Part shown: piece after piece, positions 36,520-47,230 of the stretch
How the letters are laid out: each line of letters starts with the position of its first letter
How positions within the stretch are numbered: the first letter of the stretch is position 1
From: Alteromonas stellipolaris
Lineage (GTDB): Bacteria; Pseudomonadota; Gammaproteobacteria; Enterobacterales; Alteromonadaceae
Direction: 5' to 3'
Assembly: GCF_001562115.1 (NCBI RefSeq)
Contig: NZ_CP013926.1
Location: forward strand, 1,302,001-1,366,000
Length of the DNA stretch: 64,000 bases
The notes under the pieces: model-generated
Told to the model about the DNA's origin: nothing
The model's input: only the letters and a program-made list of their open reading frames with translations
Database searches by the model: none
Translations under genes and position numbers: made by a program

Positions 36520-37320
36520 CTATCGCTGATCATCAATAATATAGCTTTGCGGCACGTCTACAGAGAAAAGATTGTCTTTAGCAGTATCAATAGCAAAATC
36601 TAAATCTTGCTTGCTAAACACTAACGCACTGGTTTGATCTTGTGCATCAAGCATATCTAACGTCGACAGAATACCGTCGCTGTTGAACCCTAATGTCAGT
36701 GACTTTATTTGACCATCTGTCGATTTAGGCACAATTTGGTATTGCTCTAACGTTGAGCTGGCTTTCGCGTCGTCAAGCTTGCTGATCACAAAACTGTCCC
36801 AAGTTTCATCGTCGTTAGCCGTTAATAAAACAATAGGGTTGTCTTTAATCGCTTGGTCTTGCGAAATAATAGTGACCTGCTCAACAAAGGTATCAATATT
36901 CCATACCGCTTCACCATCGGCAATAAGCAAAGTCTCATCAGGAAACGTGGTTTCCCAGCGAAGCTTATTCGGGCGCATCATGGTTAATGTACCCTGGGCT
37001 TCATGAACAATATTGCCTTGGGCATCGGTTACCGTTTGATTAAAAGCGGCTTGGTATTGCTGTAATCCATGTAGGCGTTTTTTCAAAAGTACATTTGCAC
37101 TATCTGCTGCATCAGCGGCTTTTGAAACGTCTTTAGCACTGTGAGCGGTAAATTTAGGCTTTGTTGCAGAACCTACCACCACAGTGGCATCGCTATTGGT
37201 TTTTGGCGCATCGCTAGTTATATTAGCGCTAGTTAAATTAGCGCTGGCAATCTGCATTGCAGATAAGCTCAACGGCGCCGTTAACGCCATTGCCATCATA
37301 ATAGGTACTACTTTATTCAT
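36520..37320 (-). CDS. lolA: Outer-membrane lipoprotein carrier LolA
   Basis: A 266-residue periplasmic chaperone that ferries lipoproteins from LolCDE to LolB. A signal peptide lies at 1-21. The LolA core starts near residue 80 (LHGLQQYQAAFNQTV) and has the hallmark RPNKLRWET near 117. Between signal and core is an extra ~55-residue Ala/Ser/Thr/Asn-rich stretch absent from the ~204-residue E. coli protein. AGGA precedes the start. The gene lies five bases after the ftsK stop. Confidence 0.93.
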   Translation of the reverse strand: MNKVVPIMMAMALTAPLSLSAMQIASANLTSANITSDAPKTNSDATVVVGSATKPKFTAHSAKDVSKAADAADSANVLLKKRLHGLQQYQAAFNQTVTDAQGNIVHEAQGTLTMMRPNKLRWETTFPDETLLIADGEAVWNIDTFVEQVTIISQDQAIKDNPIVLLTANDDETWDSFVISKLDDAKASSTLEQYQIVPKSTDGQIKSLTLGFNSDGILSTLDMLDAQDQTSALVFSKQDLDFAIDTAKDNLFSVDVPQSYIIDDQR

Positions 37321-37325
37321 TGTTG

Positions 37326-40013
37326 TTAATCCTTAGGCGCTGGCGGAGCTAATACTTCGCGGTTGCCGTTGTGACCCTGTGCACTTACGACGCCACTAGA
37401 TTCCATTTGTTCCACTAATCGTGCTGCGCGATTGTAACCAATTCTGAATTTGCGTTGCACACTAGAGACACTTGCTCTTCTTGTTTCGGTAACAAAGGCT
37501 ACGGCTTCATCGTAAAATGCATCGAATTCTTGATCTTCACCTTCGGCTTGTTCACCCGGTAAAAGTACCTCGGCAGACGCTTCGCCATTTAATATCTCAT
37601 CAATATATTTAGGTGCGCCTCTACGTTTCCAATCTGCCACTACGGCGTGAACCTCGTGATCGTCCACGAACGCGCCGTGCACACGCGTTGGAACTGGGCT
37701 ACCTGGTGGCAAGTACAACATATCACCCATGCCTAGCAGTGCTTCAGCACCTTGTTGGTCTAAAATGGTACGTGAATCAATTTTACTAGAAACTTGGAAT
37801 GCAATACGCGTCGGAATATTCGCTTTAATTAAGCCGGTAATAACATCTACCGAAGGACGTTGCGTGGCGAGTACCAAATGAATACCTGCCGCACGGGCCT
37901 TTTGTGCAATACGAGCAATAAGCTCTTCCACTTTTTTACCAACAATCATCATCATGTCGGCGAATTCATCTACCACAACTACAATGGCAGGCAGTTTTTC
38001 TAAATCAGGTGCATGAGGCTCCATGCTTTCTTCACTCTTCCACAACGGATCTTGAATAGGCGTGCCAGCGGCAATCGCTTCTTCCACTTTTGCGTTGTAG
38101 CCTTTTAGGTTTCTTACCCCCAAGGCGCTCATTAAGCGATAACGACGCTCCATCTCACCTACACACCAACGAAGGGCGTTAGCCGCTTCTTTCATGTCGG
38201 TAACCACTTCGGCAAGCAAATGCGGAATACCTTCATATACCGATAGCTCAAGCATTTTCGGGTCTATCATGATCATACGTACATCTTCTGGCGTGCTCTT
38301 ATACAGCAAGCTTAAGATCATAACGTTAACACCAACCGACTTACCTGAACCGGTAGTACCCGCCACCAATAAGTGAGGCATTTTAGCCAAATCCACTATC
38401 ACAGGCTTACCAGAAATATCCGCACCTAATACCATGGTAAGCGGTGAACTATTACGCTGGAAGGCATCACCACCAATCACTTCACTCAAACGTACCATTT
38501 CACGCTTTTTGTTTGGAAGCTCAAGGCCTATAACGGATTTACCCGGTATAACTTCTACCACACGTACTGATATTGCCGACATGGCGCGAGCCAAATCTTT
38601 AGACAACCCCGTAATTTTGCTTACTTTCACACCTGGTGCTAAATCTAGCTCGAAACGTGTAATAACAGGGCCTGGGTATACACCCACTACATTGGCTTCT
38701 ATATTAAAGTCAGCCAGTTTCTCTTCAACTAGCCTAGATATACCGTCAATCTCTTCTTGTGTAAGCGGGTTTTCATGTTTATCCGCTCGTTCCAGTAGGT
38801 CAAACGAAGGCATGGCGGTAATAGGTTCGCTCCCCTCCCCTTCATGACGAGTAATGGATTTTGCACCCATCGCCACTGGCGTGAATGGTTGATGTACCGG
38901 TTTTGGCGCTGGTGCTGATTCAGGAGCCGGCGCCGGCGCTGACTGCGGCTCTGGCGTCTCTATATTAACAGGCTCAGCAGTTTGTTGTGCCTCAGTCGCT
39001 GGCGCTTCAGTTAACGTATCGGTTTGCGACATGTCGAAGGTTGGTTCAATCATTTCATCAGACTGTGATTTAGCGATCTGATGATTCTCTACTACCTCAT
39101 CTTTGCTAGAAGGCTTGGCTTCTTTCACTTTATTGTGCACAGCTTCGCGCATACCCGATAACGAAAAGCTCGACTTAGGTTTGTTTTCGCTTTCAGTCTT
39201 AGCTGGCGTGTGGCTCTGAGTTTCAAAAGGCGGTACGTCATCTTCGTCAAACACATCATCTGGAATGCCAAATGATGGTTCACTGCGCTCAGCCTTAGGT
39301 GGCGGCGTAAAAACGGGTTCAGGCGTTTCGGCGGGCTCTGCACGCATGCTGGTGATATCTAATTCGTCATTTTCAGGCTTTGCACTGCGAGAAGGTAACG
39401 CAAGCCTTGGCATATCTAGGGCGAGTGCTTGTTGTGGTATCGACACACATTTGCGCCCAAACCAAAGTGTCATTTCACCTAGTCTGTCCACAATACTTAA
39501 CCAGCTAATGCCCGTTAATAAGGTAAAGCCGGTGCAGAAAAAGCACAGAAGCAACAAAATAGTGCCTGCGATATTAAAGTACGGCACAAGGGCTGAACTA
39601 ATAACATCGCCCACGAAGCCGCCGGCAGAAAAGTTGTAAATGTCGTCAAAATTTATACTGGCAATGCCCGTGGCACCTAGTGCCATCAATAAACCACCAA
39701 TAATGCGCAAACCTATTGTGAGGTAATCGAACTCTTCTAGTGCTTTAATGTGCTGGAATAAGAACCAACCTAAAAAGGCTGCTCCAAAAGGAAGGAGATA
39801 AGCTAAGAAGCCAAAAGAGAAAAGCAATAAATCGGCACTCCACGCGCCGGTAGAGCCTACCCAGTTATGTACGTCTAATTGCAAGCCGGCTTGGCTCCAG
39901 CCTGGGTCGCCCGGGTGGAAAGATACTAATGCCAGCAATAAGAAAAAGGCGAAGACACAGGCTATAATCATGCCGGCTTCCCAAATTCGCTGAATCCCTG
40001 TTAATTGCGTCAT
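37326..40013 (-). CDS. ftsK: DNA translocase FtsK
   Basis: An 895-residue septal translocase that clears chromosome ends and activates XerCD at dif. Four membrane helices lie within residues 15-190, followed by a low-complexity Pro/Ala/Glu-rich linker (about 210-400), shorter than the E. coli linker. The motor has Walker [17 protein letters not shown] near 555 and Walker [14 protein letters not shown] near 675. The C-terminal gamma winged helix ([21 protein letters not shown]) reads KOPS. Confidence 0.97.
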   Translation of the reverse strand: MTQLTGIQRIWEAGMIIACVFAFFLLLALVSFHPGDPGWSQAGLQLDVHNWVGSTGAWSADLLLFSFGFLAYLLPFGAAFLGWFLFQHIKALEEFDYLTIGLRIIGGLLMALGATGIASINFDDIYNFSAGGFVGDVISSALVPYFNIAGTILLLLCFFCTGFTLLTGISWLSIVDRLGEMTLWFGRKCVSIPQQALALDMPRLALPSRSAKPENDELDITSMRAEPAETPEPVFTPPPKAERSEPSFGIPDDVFDEDDVPPFETQSHTPAKTESENKPKSSFSLSGMREAVHNKVKEAKPSSKDEVVENHQIAKSQSDEMIEPTFDMSQTDTLTEAPATEAQQTAEPVNIETPEPQSAPAPAPESAPAPKPVHQPFTPVAMGAKSITRHEGEGSEPITAMPSFDLLERADKHENPLTQEEIDGISRLVEEKLADFNIEANVVGVYPGPVITRFELDLAPGVKVSKITGLSKDLARAMSAISVRVVEVIPGKSVIGLELPNKKREMVRLSEVIGGDAFQRNSSPLTMVLGADISGKPVIVDLAKMPHLLVAGTTGSGKSVGVNVMILSLLYKSTPEDVRMIMIDPKMLELSVYEGIPHLLAEVVTDMKEAANALRWCVGEMERRYRLMSALGVRNLKGYNAKVEEAIAAGTPIQDPLWKSEESMEPHAPDLEKLPAIVVVVDEFADMMMIVGKKVEELIARIAQKARAAGIHLVLATQRPSVDVITGLIKANIPTRIAFQVSSKIDSRTILDQQGAEALLGMGDMLYLPPGSPVPTRVHGAFVDDHEVHAVVADWKRRGAPKYIDEILNGEASAEVLLPGEQAEGEDQEFDAFYDEAVAFVTETRRASVSSVQRKFRIGYNRAARLVEQMESSGVVSAQGHNGNREVLAPPAPKD

Positions 40014-40253
40014 AACCCTAAATCACTTATTAATCTAAATTGATGTTTCGATGTTGTGATAATTCTATCGATAAAGAAGAATACAAATGCAGTGCCAATA
40101 TTATCGTAATGTTTTCAATAAGTAATTTATTAATAAGGTGTATTACAAACCTGTTTACTTACACCCACTGTTGCGAGTCAAATTCACACTAACAATAACC
40201 ACTGTATTTTTGCACAGCCTATCACAAATGCCCTCAATTGAGCCATGCTTTCA

Positions 40254-40739
40254 TTACTTCAAATTAATCCGAAGTGATGTTGTACTTTTCACTTCTTCCA
40301 TTACCACATAGGTTCGTGACTCACTCACCCCAGGAAGGCGCAGCAAGGTGTCACCTAACAATCTACGATAGCTAGACATGTCTGCAACCCGTGCTTTTAG
40401 CAAGAAATCAAAATCCCCGGAGACCAGATGGCATTCTTGTATATCGTCATGAAGCCTAACCGCCGCAGAAAATTCTGCGAAGATATCTACCGACGTCTTC
40501 GTTAACGTTATTTCTACAAAAACAAGCATGGCAGCGCCTAGCTTTTCCGGATCAACCACGGCATGGTAGCCTTTTATATAGCCTTGGCTCTCTAAACGCT
40601 TAACCCGCTCTAAACAGGGACTAGGGCTCAAACCCACGTCTTTAGCCAATTCCACGTTTGATATGCGCCCGTTTTTTTGTAGCGAAATCAGTATATTCCT
40701 GTCTATTCGGTCAAGATGTTTTGGAGTTTTTACCAGCAT
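40254..40739 (-). CDS. lrp: Leucine-responsive regulatory protein
   Basis: A 161-residue AsnC/Lrp-family regulator with an N-terminal helix-turn-helix (ISNVELAKDVGLSPSPCLER near residue 26) and a RAM effector domain. It is upstream of ftsK as in enterics and divergent from ald, with 146 bases between the starts. Lrp regulators commonly control alanine dehydrogenase genes, so ald is a natural target. Confidence 0.93.
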   Translation of the reverse strand: MLVKTPKHLDRIDRNILISLQKNGRISNVELAKDVGLSPSPCLERVKRLESQGYIKGYHAVVDPEKLGAAMLVFVEITLTKTSVDIFAEFSAAVRLHDDIQECHLVSGDFDFLLKARVADMSSYRRLLGDTLLRLPGVSESRTYVVMEEVKSTTSLRINLK

Positions 40740-40885
40740 ATTTTATTCCGACTTAATCACACAAAGCCAGATTATATGCTGCAACTTATTTTTTTTCAGC
40801 ACATAGTTCGCTTTTATCTACCGTATACTGAATCAAATAATAATCGGCAAGTGAGCCACTGGGCTAATCAATTAGAGGAAAAGTT

Positions 40886-42016
40886 ATGTTAATCGGTGTA
40901 CCAAAAGAAATTAAGAACCATGAATATCGCGTTGGCTTAACGCCTGCGGCAGTAAAAGAGTTTACCAGTCATGGTCATTCAGTGTTAATTGAGACGCTGG
41001 CCGGTGATGCAATTGGTTTTACCGATGAAATGTACGTTGAAGCTGGTGCTTCTATCGCATCTACTGCTGAGCAAGTTTTTGCTGAAGCAGAAATGATTAT
41101 TAAAGTAAAAGAGCCACAAACGAATGAATGTAAAATGCTTCGTAAAGGCCAAACCCTTTACACTTACCTTCATTTGGCACCAGATCCTACTCAGACAGAG
41201 CTTCTTATTGCTTCTGGCGCAACCTGTATCGCTTATGAAACCGTAACCGACGACCGTGGTGGTTTGCCACTATTAGCGCCAATGAGCGAAGTGGCTGGCC
41301 GTATGTCAGTTCAAGCTGGTGCACATTACCTAGAAAAAGCGCATGGCGGCAGCGGTACATTATTGGGCGGCGTTCCTGGAGTAGCACCGGGTAAAGTACT
41401 TATTATTGGTGGTGGTGTTGTAGGTACGCAAGCCGCTAAAATGGCCTTAGGCCTTGGCGCAGACGTTACTATTCTAGACCGTTCACTTCCTCGCCTTCGT
41501 CAGTTAGATGACATTTTTAATGGCCAAGTTAAAACAGTTTACTCTACCGTTGATGCGATTGAACATTATTCGTCAAAAGCTGATCTTGTTGTTGGCGCAG
41601 TACTTATTCCTGGCGCAGCAGCACCTAAGCTACTTAACCGCGAACAAATTGCGGCTATGAAGCCAGGCTCTGTATTGGTTGATGTTGCTATCGACCAAGG
41701 TGGTTGTTTTGAAACGTCTAAAGCCACTACCCACCAAGACCCTGTATACATCATCGACGACGTAGTGCATTACTGTGTTGCGAATATGCCAGGTGGTGTT
41801 GCACGTACCTCTACTATGGCCCTTAACAATGCGACTCTACCGTTTGGTTTAGCGTTGGCGAATAAAGGTCCGGCTAAAGCTATGCTTGAAGATAAGCACT
41901 TATTGAACGGCCTTAACGTTCATGAAGGCAAAGTGACCTACAAAGCAGTTGTTGACGCATTAGGTGAAAAGTTGGGTTTAACTTACACCCCTGCTGAAGA
42001 AGCACTAAACGCTTAA
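40886..42016 (+). CDS. ald: Alanine dehydrogenase
   Basis: A 376-residue NAD-dependent enzyme converting L-alanine to pyruvate and ammonia. The N-terminal [17 protein letters not shown] signature, substrate Lys in IIKVKEPQ near 75, catalytic His in YTYLHLAPD near 96, and the Rossmann [13 protein letters not shown] near 175 are all visible. AGAGGA precedes the ATG. It faces lrp across a shared promoter region. Confidence 0.96.
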   Translation: MLIGVPKEIKNHEYRVGLTPAAVKEFTSHGHSVLIETLAGDAIGFTDEMYVEAGASIASTAEQVFAEAEMIIKVKEPQTNECKMLRKGQTLYTYLHLAPDPTQTELLIASGATCIAYETVTDDRGGLPLLAPMSEVAGRMSVQAGAHYLEKAHGGSGTLLGGVPGVAPGKVLIIGGGVVGTQAAKMALGLGADVTILDRSLPRLRQLDDIFNGQVKTVYSTVDAIEHYSSKADLVVGAVLIPGAAAPKLLNREQIAAMKPGSVLVDVAIDQGGCFETSKATTHQDPVYIIDDVVHYCVANMPGGVARTSTMALNNATLPFGLALANKGPAKAMLEDKHLLNGLNVHEGKVTYKAVVDALGEKLGLTYTPAEEALNA

Positions 42017-42065
42017 GTTATTCTTGATTCTGCTAGTGCAGTAATAAAAAGCACTAGCAAGTAAA

Positions 42066-42119
42066 AACGCCCAGTTAGTGGTTTGCATATTGAATGCGTT
42101 CACTACTGGGCGTTTTTTT
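42066..42119 (+). terminator. Terminator between ald and pyrF
   Basis: ACGCCCAGTTAGTG pairs with CACTACTGGGCGT with one bulge, followed by seven T. The matching A-run on the other side means it may serve both convergent genes. Confidence 0.8.
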
Positions 42120-42146
42120 GTGTGTATTTTTTTGGTTTTTGGGCAA

Positions 42147-42842
42147 TTAGCTGATTGACGCGTTTACCTGCTTTAACACTTCCATAGGTTCGCTAGCTTG
42201 CGTGATTGGTCGTCCCATCACTAAGTAGCTTACACCACTGTCTATTGCTTCTGGTGGGGTCATTACACGCTTTTGATCGCCAGCATCACTGCCCTTAGGA
42301 CGAATGCCTGGCGTCACCAACAAAAAGTCTTCGCCAATTTCATTGCGTAGCATTACCGCTTCTTTAGCAGAACACACCACGCCATCTAAACCCGCTTGGG
42401 CTGTTAACGACGCTAAGCGTAATACTTGTTGCTCTGGCGTTACATTGTCAATTACACCACTTAGCTGCGATTGATCCATACTGGTTAGCACAGTAACCGC
42501 AATTAATTTGGTTTCAGGTCGGCTACTTTGTGCAATGCCTTCTTTAGCAGCCTGCATCATTGGAAGTCCACCACTGGCGTGCACGTTTACCATCCACACA
42601 CCGAGTTCAGCAGCCGCTTTGCACGCCTTACCCACGGTGTTTGGAATATCGTGAAATTTCAAATCAAGAAAAACGTCGAAGCCTTTAGCCACTAAAGATT
42701 TTACAAATTCAGGGCCAAATAAGGTGAACATTTCTTTGCCCACTTTAACTTTACACAGGTTGGGATCTAATTGGTCTACAAACGAAAGTGCTTGTTCTTG
42801 GTTGTCATAGTCGAGTGCAACAATAACGCGAGGTTCTTGCAT
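42147..42842 (-). CDS. pyrF: Orotidine 5'-phosphate decarboxylase
   Basis: A 231-residue TIM barrel making UMP. The start VIVALDYDN and the catalytic D-x-K-x2-D motif in [12 protein letters not shown] near residue 60 are diagnostic; GIRP near 183 binds phosphate. It follows lapB by seven bases, as in E. coli (lapA-lapB-pyrF). Confidence 0.96.
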   Translation of the reverse strand: MQEPRVIVALDYDNQEQALSFVDQLDPNLCKVKVGKEMFTLFGPEFVKSLVAKGFDVFLDLKFHDIPNTVGKACKAAAELGVWMVNVHASGGLPMMQAAKEGIAQSSRPETKLIAVTVLTSMDQSQLSGVIDNVTPEQQVLRLASLTAQAGLDGVVCSAKEAVMLRNEIGEDFLLVTPGIRPKGSDAGDQKRVMTPPEAIDSGVSYLVMGRPITQASEPMEVLKQVNASIS

Positions 42843-42849
42843 GGTGAAG

Positions 42850-44019
42850 TTATTCTCCGTCTAGCCCTTTTATCGGTTTTACTACGCCCCATTTTTTGCA
42901 TGAAGGACATAGCCAGTAGAGTTTACGCCCAGAAAATCCGCAGCTATGGCAGCGGTATTTAGGACGTTGCAACATTTGCTTCTCTACTAATTCTTTTAGT
43001 ATACGTAAACTCTCTGCAGAGGTCTTATCGTCTAATTGGTCGATATATAAACCCATTAGGGTTTTAAAACCACGCATGGTTGGGCGTTTACGTAGTTGTT
43101 CTAATAAATAATCTGCTGCTTGAGTGGTATCGCCTTTTTTAAGCAATACATCCACCATGGCAAGGTACGAGGTTGCACACTCTTGCCAGTGGGCTTCTAA
43201 GCTTTCGGCAAAATTATCCCAATCTCCAGTTTCTTCCGCTATTTTTTCTAAACTGGGCACCGCTTCACTGAACCAATTGATATCACGCTCGGCCACTTGT
43301 ACAAAATAAGCCCGTGCGTCGCTGTAGCGTTGTTGTTGAAGTGCAAGCTGCCCGAGCATTAACCAAGGTCTTACAGCATGCTCATCGGCATTAACGGCCT
43401 TTTGAAGTAATGATAACGCAGAGCCTTGATCATCGTCTTTTAGTTTCGCTACCGCATGCTCACAATAGAAATGCGCTAAACGTTCACACACATCATCGTT
43501 GTCGCCATGGCATTCCACCATGCGCTCGGCAAGTTCAATGGCTCTGTCCCACTCTTTAGTGGTTTGATAAATACTAAATAACTGTGTTTGCGCTACCAGA
43601 TAGTGTTTGTCGCTATTGAGTAGTTGAAGAAAAGCATTTTCAGCCCGTTCTAAGAAACCGGCATGGGTGTAATCATGGCCAAGTTCTTTTAACGCACTCT
43701 CGCGTTGCGTAGGTTGCAGCTCGTCTCGGCTTACAAGGTTTTGGTGAACCTTAATGGCTCTGTCTATTTCGCCGCGGTGGCGAAAAAAGCTGCCCATTGC
43801 AATATGGGTTTCAACCGTGTCGCTGTTCACATTAATCATTTTGATTAATGTGTCTACCGCTTTGTCGGGCTGATCGGAAAGGAGGAAGTTCAAGCCTTTA
43901 TAGTAATGCTTAGAAAGAATACTAGACTGTTTCCGTTGTGCTTGGCGAACACTGTTACGGCCCATAATCCATCCGTAACCTGCTGCAACAGGCAAAAGTA
44001 AAAACAGCAGTTCGAGCAT
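42850..44019 (-). CDS. lapB: Lipopolysaccharide assembly protein B
   Basis: A 389-residue inner-membrane-anchored TPR protein that directs FtsH to degrade LpxC and so tunes lipopolysaccharide synthesis. An N-terminal hydrophobic helix (residues 3-18) is followed by about nine TPR units. A C-terminal rubredoxin-like metal site has two CxxC pairs (CHSCG and CPSCK) near 355-375. Length equals E. coli LapB (YciM). Confidence 0.95.
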   Translation of the reverse strand: MLELLFLLLPVAAGYGWIMGRNSVRQAQRKQSSILSKHYYKGLNFLLSDQPDKAVDTLIKMINVNSDTVETHIAMGSFFRHRGEIDRAIKVHQNLVSRDELQPTQRESALKELGHDYTHAGFLERAENAFLQLLNSDKHYLVAQTQLFSIYQTTKEWDRAIELAERMVECHGDNDDVCERLAHFYCEHAVAKLKDDDQGSALSLLQKAVNADEHAVRPWLMLGQLALQQQRYSDARAYFVQVAERDINWFSEAVPSLEKIAEETGDWDNFAESLEAHWQECATSYLAMVDVLLKKGDTTQAADYLLEQLRKRPTMRGFKTLMGLYIDQLDDKTSAESLRILKELVEKQMLQRPKYRCHSCGFSGRKLYWLCPSCKKWGVVKPIKGLDGE

Positions 44020-44020
44020 A

Positions 44021-44278
44021 TTAGTGTTCTTTTTTCAGGCTATTGATTTTTGAATTCGCCGACAACAACTGAACGCGTAAACGTAACCAACTTGCTGACA
44101 TAATAAGTATCCCTACTAACACACCCAAAGAAAGCGCAATCGCAATTAGGGTGGAAACCCGCATGTTAGCTTGAGCAATAAGATAGTTAACGGTGATATA
44201 GGCTTCATTTTGTGTGCCAATGACAAAAGCAAATGTCAGTAATATCAAAATGGCGAGTATTGTGAGGATCCCTTTCAA
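44021..44278 (-). CDS. lapA: Lipopolysaccharide assembly protein A
   Basis: An 85-residue membrane protein with two helices and a basic C-terminal coiled segment, partner of LapB. I start at TTG 44278 because AAGAAGGG sits seven bases upstream and the product then matches LapA in length (KGILTILAILILLTFAFVIG). The frame is open for 21 codons further upstream. The family NYLIAQANMRVSTLIAIAL is present. The lapB start lies one base beyond the stop. Confidence 0.88.
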   Translation of the reverse strand: MKGILTILAILILLTFAFVIGTQNEAYITVNYLIAQANMRVSTLIAIALSLGVLVGILIMSASWLRLRVQLLSANSKINSLKKEH

Positions 44279-44373
44279 GACCAAACCCTTCTTGTACGTA
44301 ATTAATAAAGAATAGCAAAATGCAGCAAGAGATAACACCAAAACCCAAGGTTTTAGTTGAACTTACGTTAGTA

Positions 44374-46713
44374 TCACGCCGTGGCTTCATCTTCAGATAA
44401 AGGGCGCTCTTGCTTTGCAATTAATTTGGCCATCACCAAGTCGTGATGCAATGCAGACATATTAGTCACAAAAATACAGTGTGTATAGCCAGCTTGCATG
44501 GTTTCTAATTTATCGTACATTGCCTTATCAAGTTTCGACAGCTGTGCTAAACGTTTCTTCGTAAGCGGTGTGGTAGCGCCATAACAGCGTATGGCCGTTA
44601 CATTGGTGGCACTCACCTGCACTTTTTCTTCTTCTAACTGATTTTGAATTTGCGTGCGCAATTTCGAATAAAGAAAATCGCTTTCTTTTATGTATACCAA
44701 GCGATTGTCGCTTTTACGTACACAATGCACCACAAGGTTGTTTTCAACGTCGCCTTTGAACATGGCTTCAAGCATCATCGATTTAGGCTTGGCCACTGCT
44801 TTATCGGCAAAAAAACCATGTAATGGAATAATGTTTGCGGTACGAGAAAATGGGTATAAATCGTCAGACGAATCGCTTTGGTAAACGGTTTTAAGTCTAT
44901 CCAAAATGTGCCTATTCATTACGCAAAGCACAGCAAGCGAAGGCATATGGCGTACTGCTAATTCCCAAATAAATCGGTGAGTAGAGCGTTGAATACGGGC
45001 TATGTCTCTAATTTTGAAATACGCGGTATTTTCTTCAACCATGGCATCAACGCTTGCCCCAGCTTTAGATTTTTTCACATCTTCTAAACAAAGGCGTACA
45101 ACGCCCGACGTAGCGTCGTAATGAACAACCTTATATTTCTCGTTTTTGATTTTAAGGTCGGGGACTGATACCCGCACTTCACTTTGTAGTTCAGTGCCCG
45201 GGGCAACCATTAACTTCATGCCATTGGCAGACAAATCGGCAACGCGAGCATCAATTGAAGACAGCAGCCCTACTTTTATCATAGCTGCTTTGTCGATGAT
45301 ATAACGGGTTTCAGAGCGCCTATCAAGGTCATCTTCCATCACGAAATCAATAGACCAGTTATCGCCAGAAGCCCGCAGTGTTTTCGATAAAGGCTTAAAA
45401 TCACACTTCTCGCTAAGAGTTAAGTTAGTAAGGTACATAGAAATATCACGGCAGTACATTACATGGCTTAACGCAGCAAGATGCTCAAACTCTTTGCTGG
45501 GAATATCATGAATAGCGAATGCTTTTACTTTGTCTTCACGGCTCACATCTTCTAAACGGCATTGCGTGCAAGTAAATTCACCACTTTTAACCAGTAGATA
45601 AATAATGGCATTGAGTTGTCCAAGCTCTACTAATTGGCGATGGGTTGCCGTGATGGTAATTGCACCGCTTTTAGTTTTAATAACCCCATGAAAAATAAAC
45701 GCTTCATTGTACTTTTTTAGTTCTTGAACCAGATTTTCAAAATGCGCTTTGTCTTGCAGGCTAGCCAGTAATTTTTCTGAATTATTATTATCGACATTCG
45801 CTTTAGTAAATAGCGCAATAATGGGTTTAAGAGATTTTTGATGGGCAGAAAGAAACACCGGCAACCATGGGCTGTTTTCTAAAATTCGGTCTCGCTCAAG
45901 GTCTTGCATTGCCCTTTCAATTTCTAAGTCTCGCTGCAAGGGCTGTTTATACGAGGTGCCTTTAATATAGCGTTTTAAATTGTTAAGCAGGCTAAGATCG
46001 GTTTCAGATGAAATAGTAAAAAATGATTCGTACTTACCTAAGTGCTTATTGTATTTAATGGCATCGAGTTCGTAGGTAATTTCTGTCGGTTCAGTGGTTA
46101 AGCCCATCACTTCCGGTATAACGAAGGTAACAATATCACCGGTGGTCACGTTTGGCGGTCGTTTCGTTTCTACAGCAATACCCGTAAATGACAGCGAACT
46201 AACCGTACAATGCCTGCCCTTTTCAAAATCTACAGAAGATACGGTGAAGTTAGGTCTAACGGCAATATCATCACCAAAATCGATGTCAGTAAATGATTGG
46301 CTTTCAACATTGAATGCTTCAACAATTTTCTTAAATTGATCACGCTTGATTTGCGTTTGATAAAAGTCGGAGTTCATTACCGATTCAAACACGCCTACCG
46401 TATATCGCTCTTGATATAAGGCGGTTTCATTTTGAAGGATTTTAGCGCCCACTTTGTCTAAGCGCATGGGAATACCAAAATGCTTAAACTTCATAACAGG
46501 GAATTTGGCAAATGCAGAATTATCCGCGGATGCATCAGTTAAAGACGTAAGTCTAACAACTTCCTCTTTAATGATTTTGCGGATATTGCCTGGGAGCCGT
46601 TTTGAAAATTTATTGATACCTTCCAATAAGCGATTTTGTTGCTCGTAGGGGATCAAGGCACGAATAAGCGGCTGATACTGCTTTATAATTTGTTGTTCTT
46701 CGCCGGCCGACAT
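44374..46713 (-). CDS. Large PilZ-domain protein
   Basis: A 779-residue cytoplasmic protein. A PilZ c-di-GMP-binding signature is clear near 464-500: RRSETRY followed by DLSANGMKL. A second, degenerate PilZ-like fold lies near 160-250 (TVSSLSFTGIAVE). There are no membrane segments. The start at 46713 is chosen by likely homology; a Met five codons upstream is possible and neither has a strong binding site. It sits between ihfB and lapA, so it may link c-di-GMP to envelope or surface behaviour. I know of no characterised function. Confidence 0.8.
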   Translation of the reverse strand: MSAGEEQQIIKQYQPLIRALIPYEQQNRLLEGINKFSKRLPGNIRKIIKEEVVRLTSLTDASADNSAFAKFPVMKFKHFGIPMRLDKVGAKILQNETALYQERYTVGVFESVMNSDFYQTQIKRDQFKKIVEAFNVESQSFTDIDFGDDIAVRPNFTVSSVDFEKGRHCTVSSLSFTGIAVETKRPPNVTTGDIVTFVIPEVMGLTTEPTEITYELDAIKYNKHLGKYESFFTISSETDLSLLNNLKRYIKGTSYKQPLQRDLEIERAMQDLERDRILENSPWLPVFLSAHQKSLKPIIALFTKANVDNNNSEKLLASLQDKAHFENLVQELKKYNEAFIFHGVIKTKSGAITITATHRQLVELGQLNAIIYLLVKSGEFTCTQCRLEDVSREDKVKAFAIHDIPSKEFEHLAALSHVMYCRDISMYLTNLTLSEKCDFKPLSKTLRASGDNWSIDFVMEDDLDRRSETRYIIDKAAMIKVGLLSSIDARVADLSANGMKLMVAPGTELQSEVRVSVPDLKIKNEKYKVVHYDATSGVVRLCLEDVKKSKAGASVDAMVEENTAYFKIRDIARIQRSTHRFIWELAVRHMPSLAVLCVMNRHILDRLKTVYQSDSSDDLYPFSRTANIIPLHGFFADKAVAKPKSMMLEAMFKGDVENNLVVHCVRKSDNRLVYIKESDFLYSKLRTQIQNQLEEEKVQVSATNVTAIRCYGATTPLTKKRLAQLSKLDKAMYDKLETMQAGYTHCIFVTNMSALHHDLVMAKLIAKQERPLSEDEATA

Positions 46714-46833
46714 TGGTACACCATGCACCGTATTTAATTAGCTACAATCTATTCAGATTTGAAAACAAAATCTGCATCTAAGTATCAATTTAAACCTAAG
46801 TTACGAATATACCAAATTTTTTTCCATTAGATA

Positions 46834-46864
46834 TAAAAAAACCGCAACAAGTGCGGTTTTTTTT
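46834..46864 (-). terminator. Terminator after ihfB
   Basis: AACCGCA pairs with TGCGGTT around a five-base loop, with a T-run on the minus strand just after the ihfB stop. A T-run on the other strand too makes it symmetrical. Confidence 0.85.
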
Positions 46865-46866
46865 AT

Positions 46867-47154
46867 TTAAGCTATGGAGGCGTCTACTCTTTCTCGAAGC
46901 TCTTTACCAGGCTTAAAGTGAGGGACATATTTGCCATCTAACTCTACTGTTTCGCCAGTTTTTGGGTTACGTCCCACGCGCGGAGCGCGGTAATGTAATG
47001 AAAAACTACCGAATCCTCGAATTTCAATCCTATCCCCTTTTTGAAGGGTCTGGGCCATCTGTTCAAGAAGTTCTTTAATTGCCAGTTCAAGATCTTTCGC
47101 AGGAATTTGACGCGCTTGATCCGCGAGCCGTTCAATTAATTCAGACTTGGTCAT
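46867..47154 (-). CDS. ihfB: Integration host factor subunit beta
   Basis: A 95-residue HU/IHF-fold DNA-bending protein. The signature [20 protein letters not shown] near residue 46 is diagnostic, and the DNA-intercalating proline lies in RNPKTG. It is downstream of rpsA as in enterics, with a 76-base gap. Confidence 0.96.
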   Translation of the reverse strand: MTKSELIERLADQARQIPAKDLELAIKELLEQMAQTLQKGDRIEIRGFGSFSLHYRAPRVGRNPKTGETVELDGKYVPHFKPGKELRERVDASIA

Positions 47155-47230
47155 ACAAACCTCGTTTCAATATTATAGTTAAACAGCTACTGCGAACAAG
47201 GGAGTGCTAGGCACTCCCACATATAGCTTA

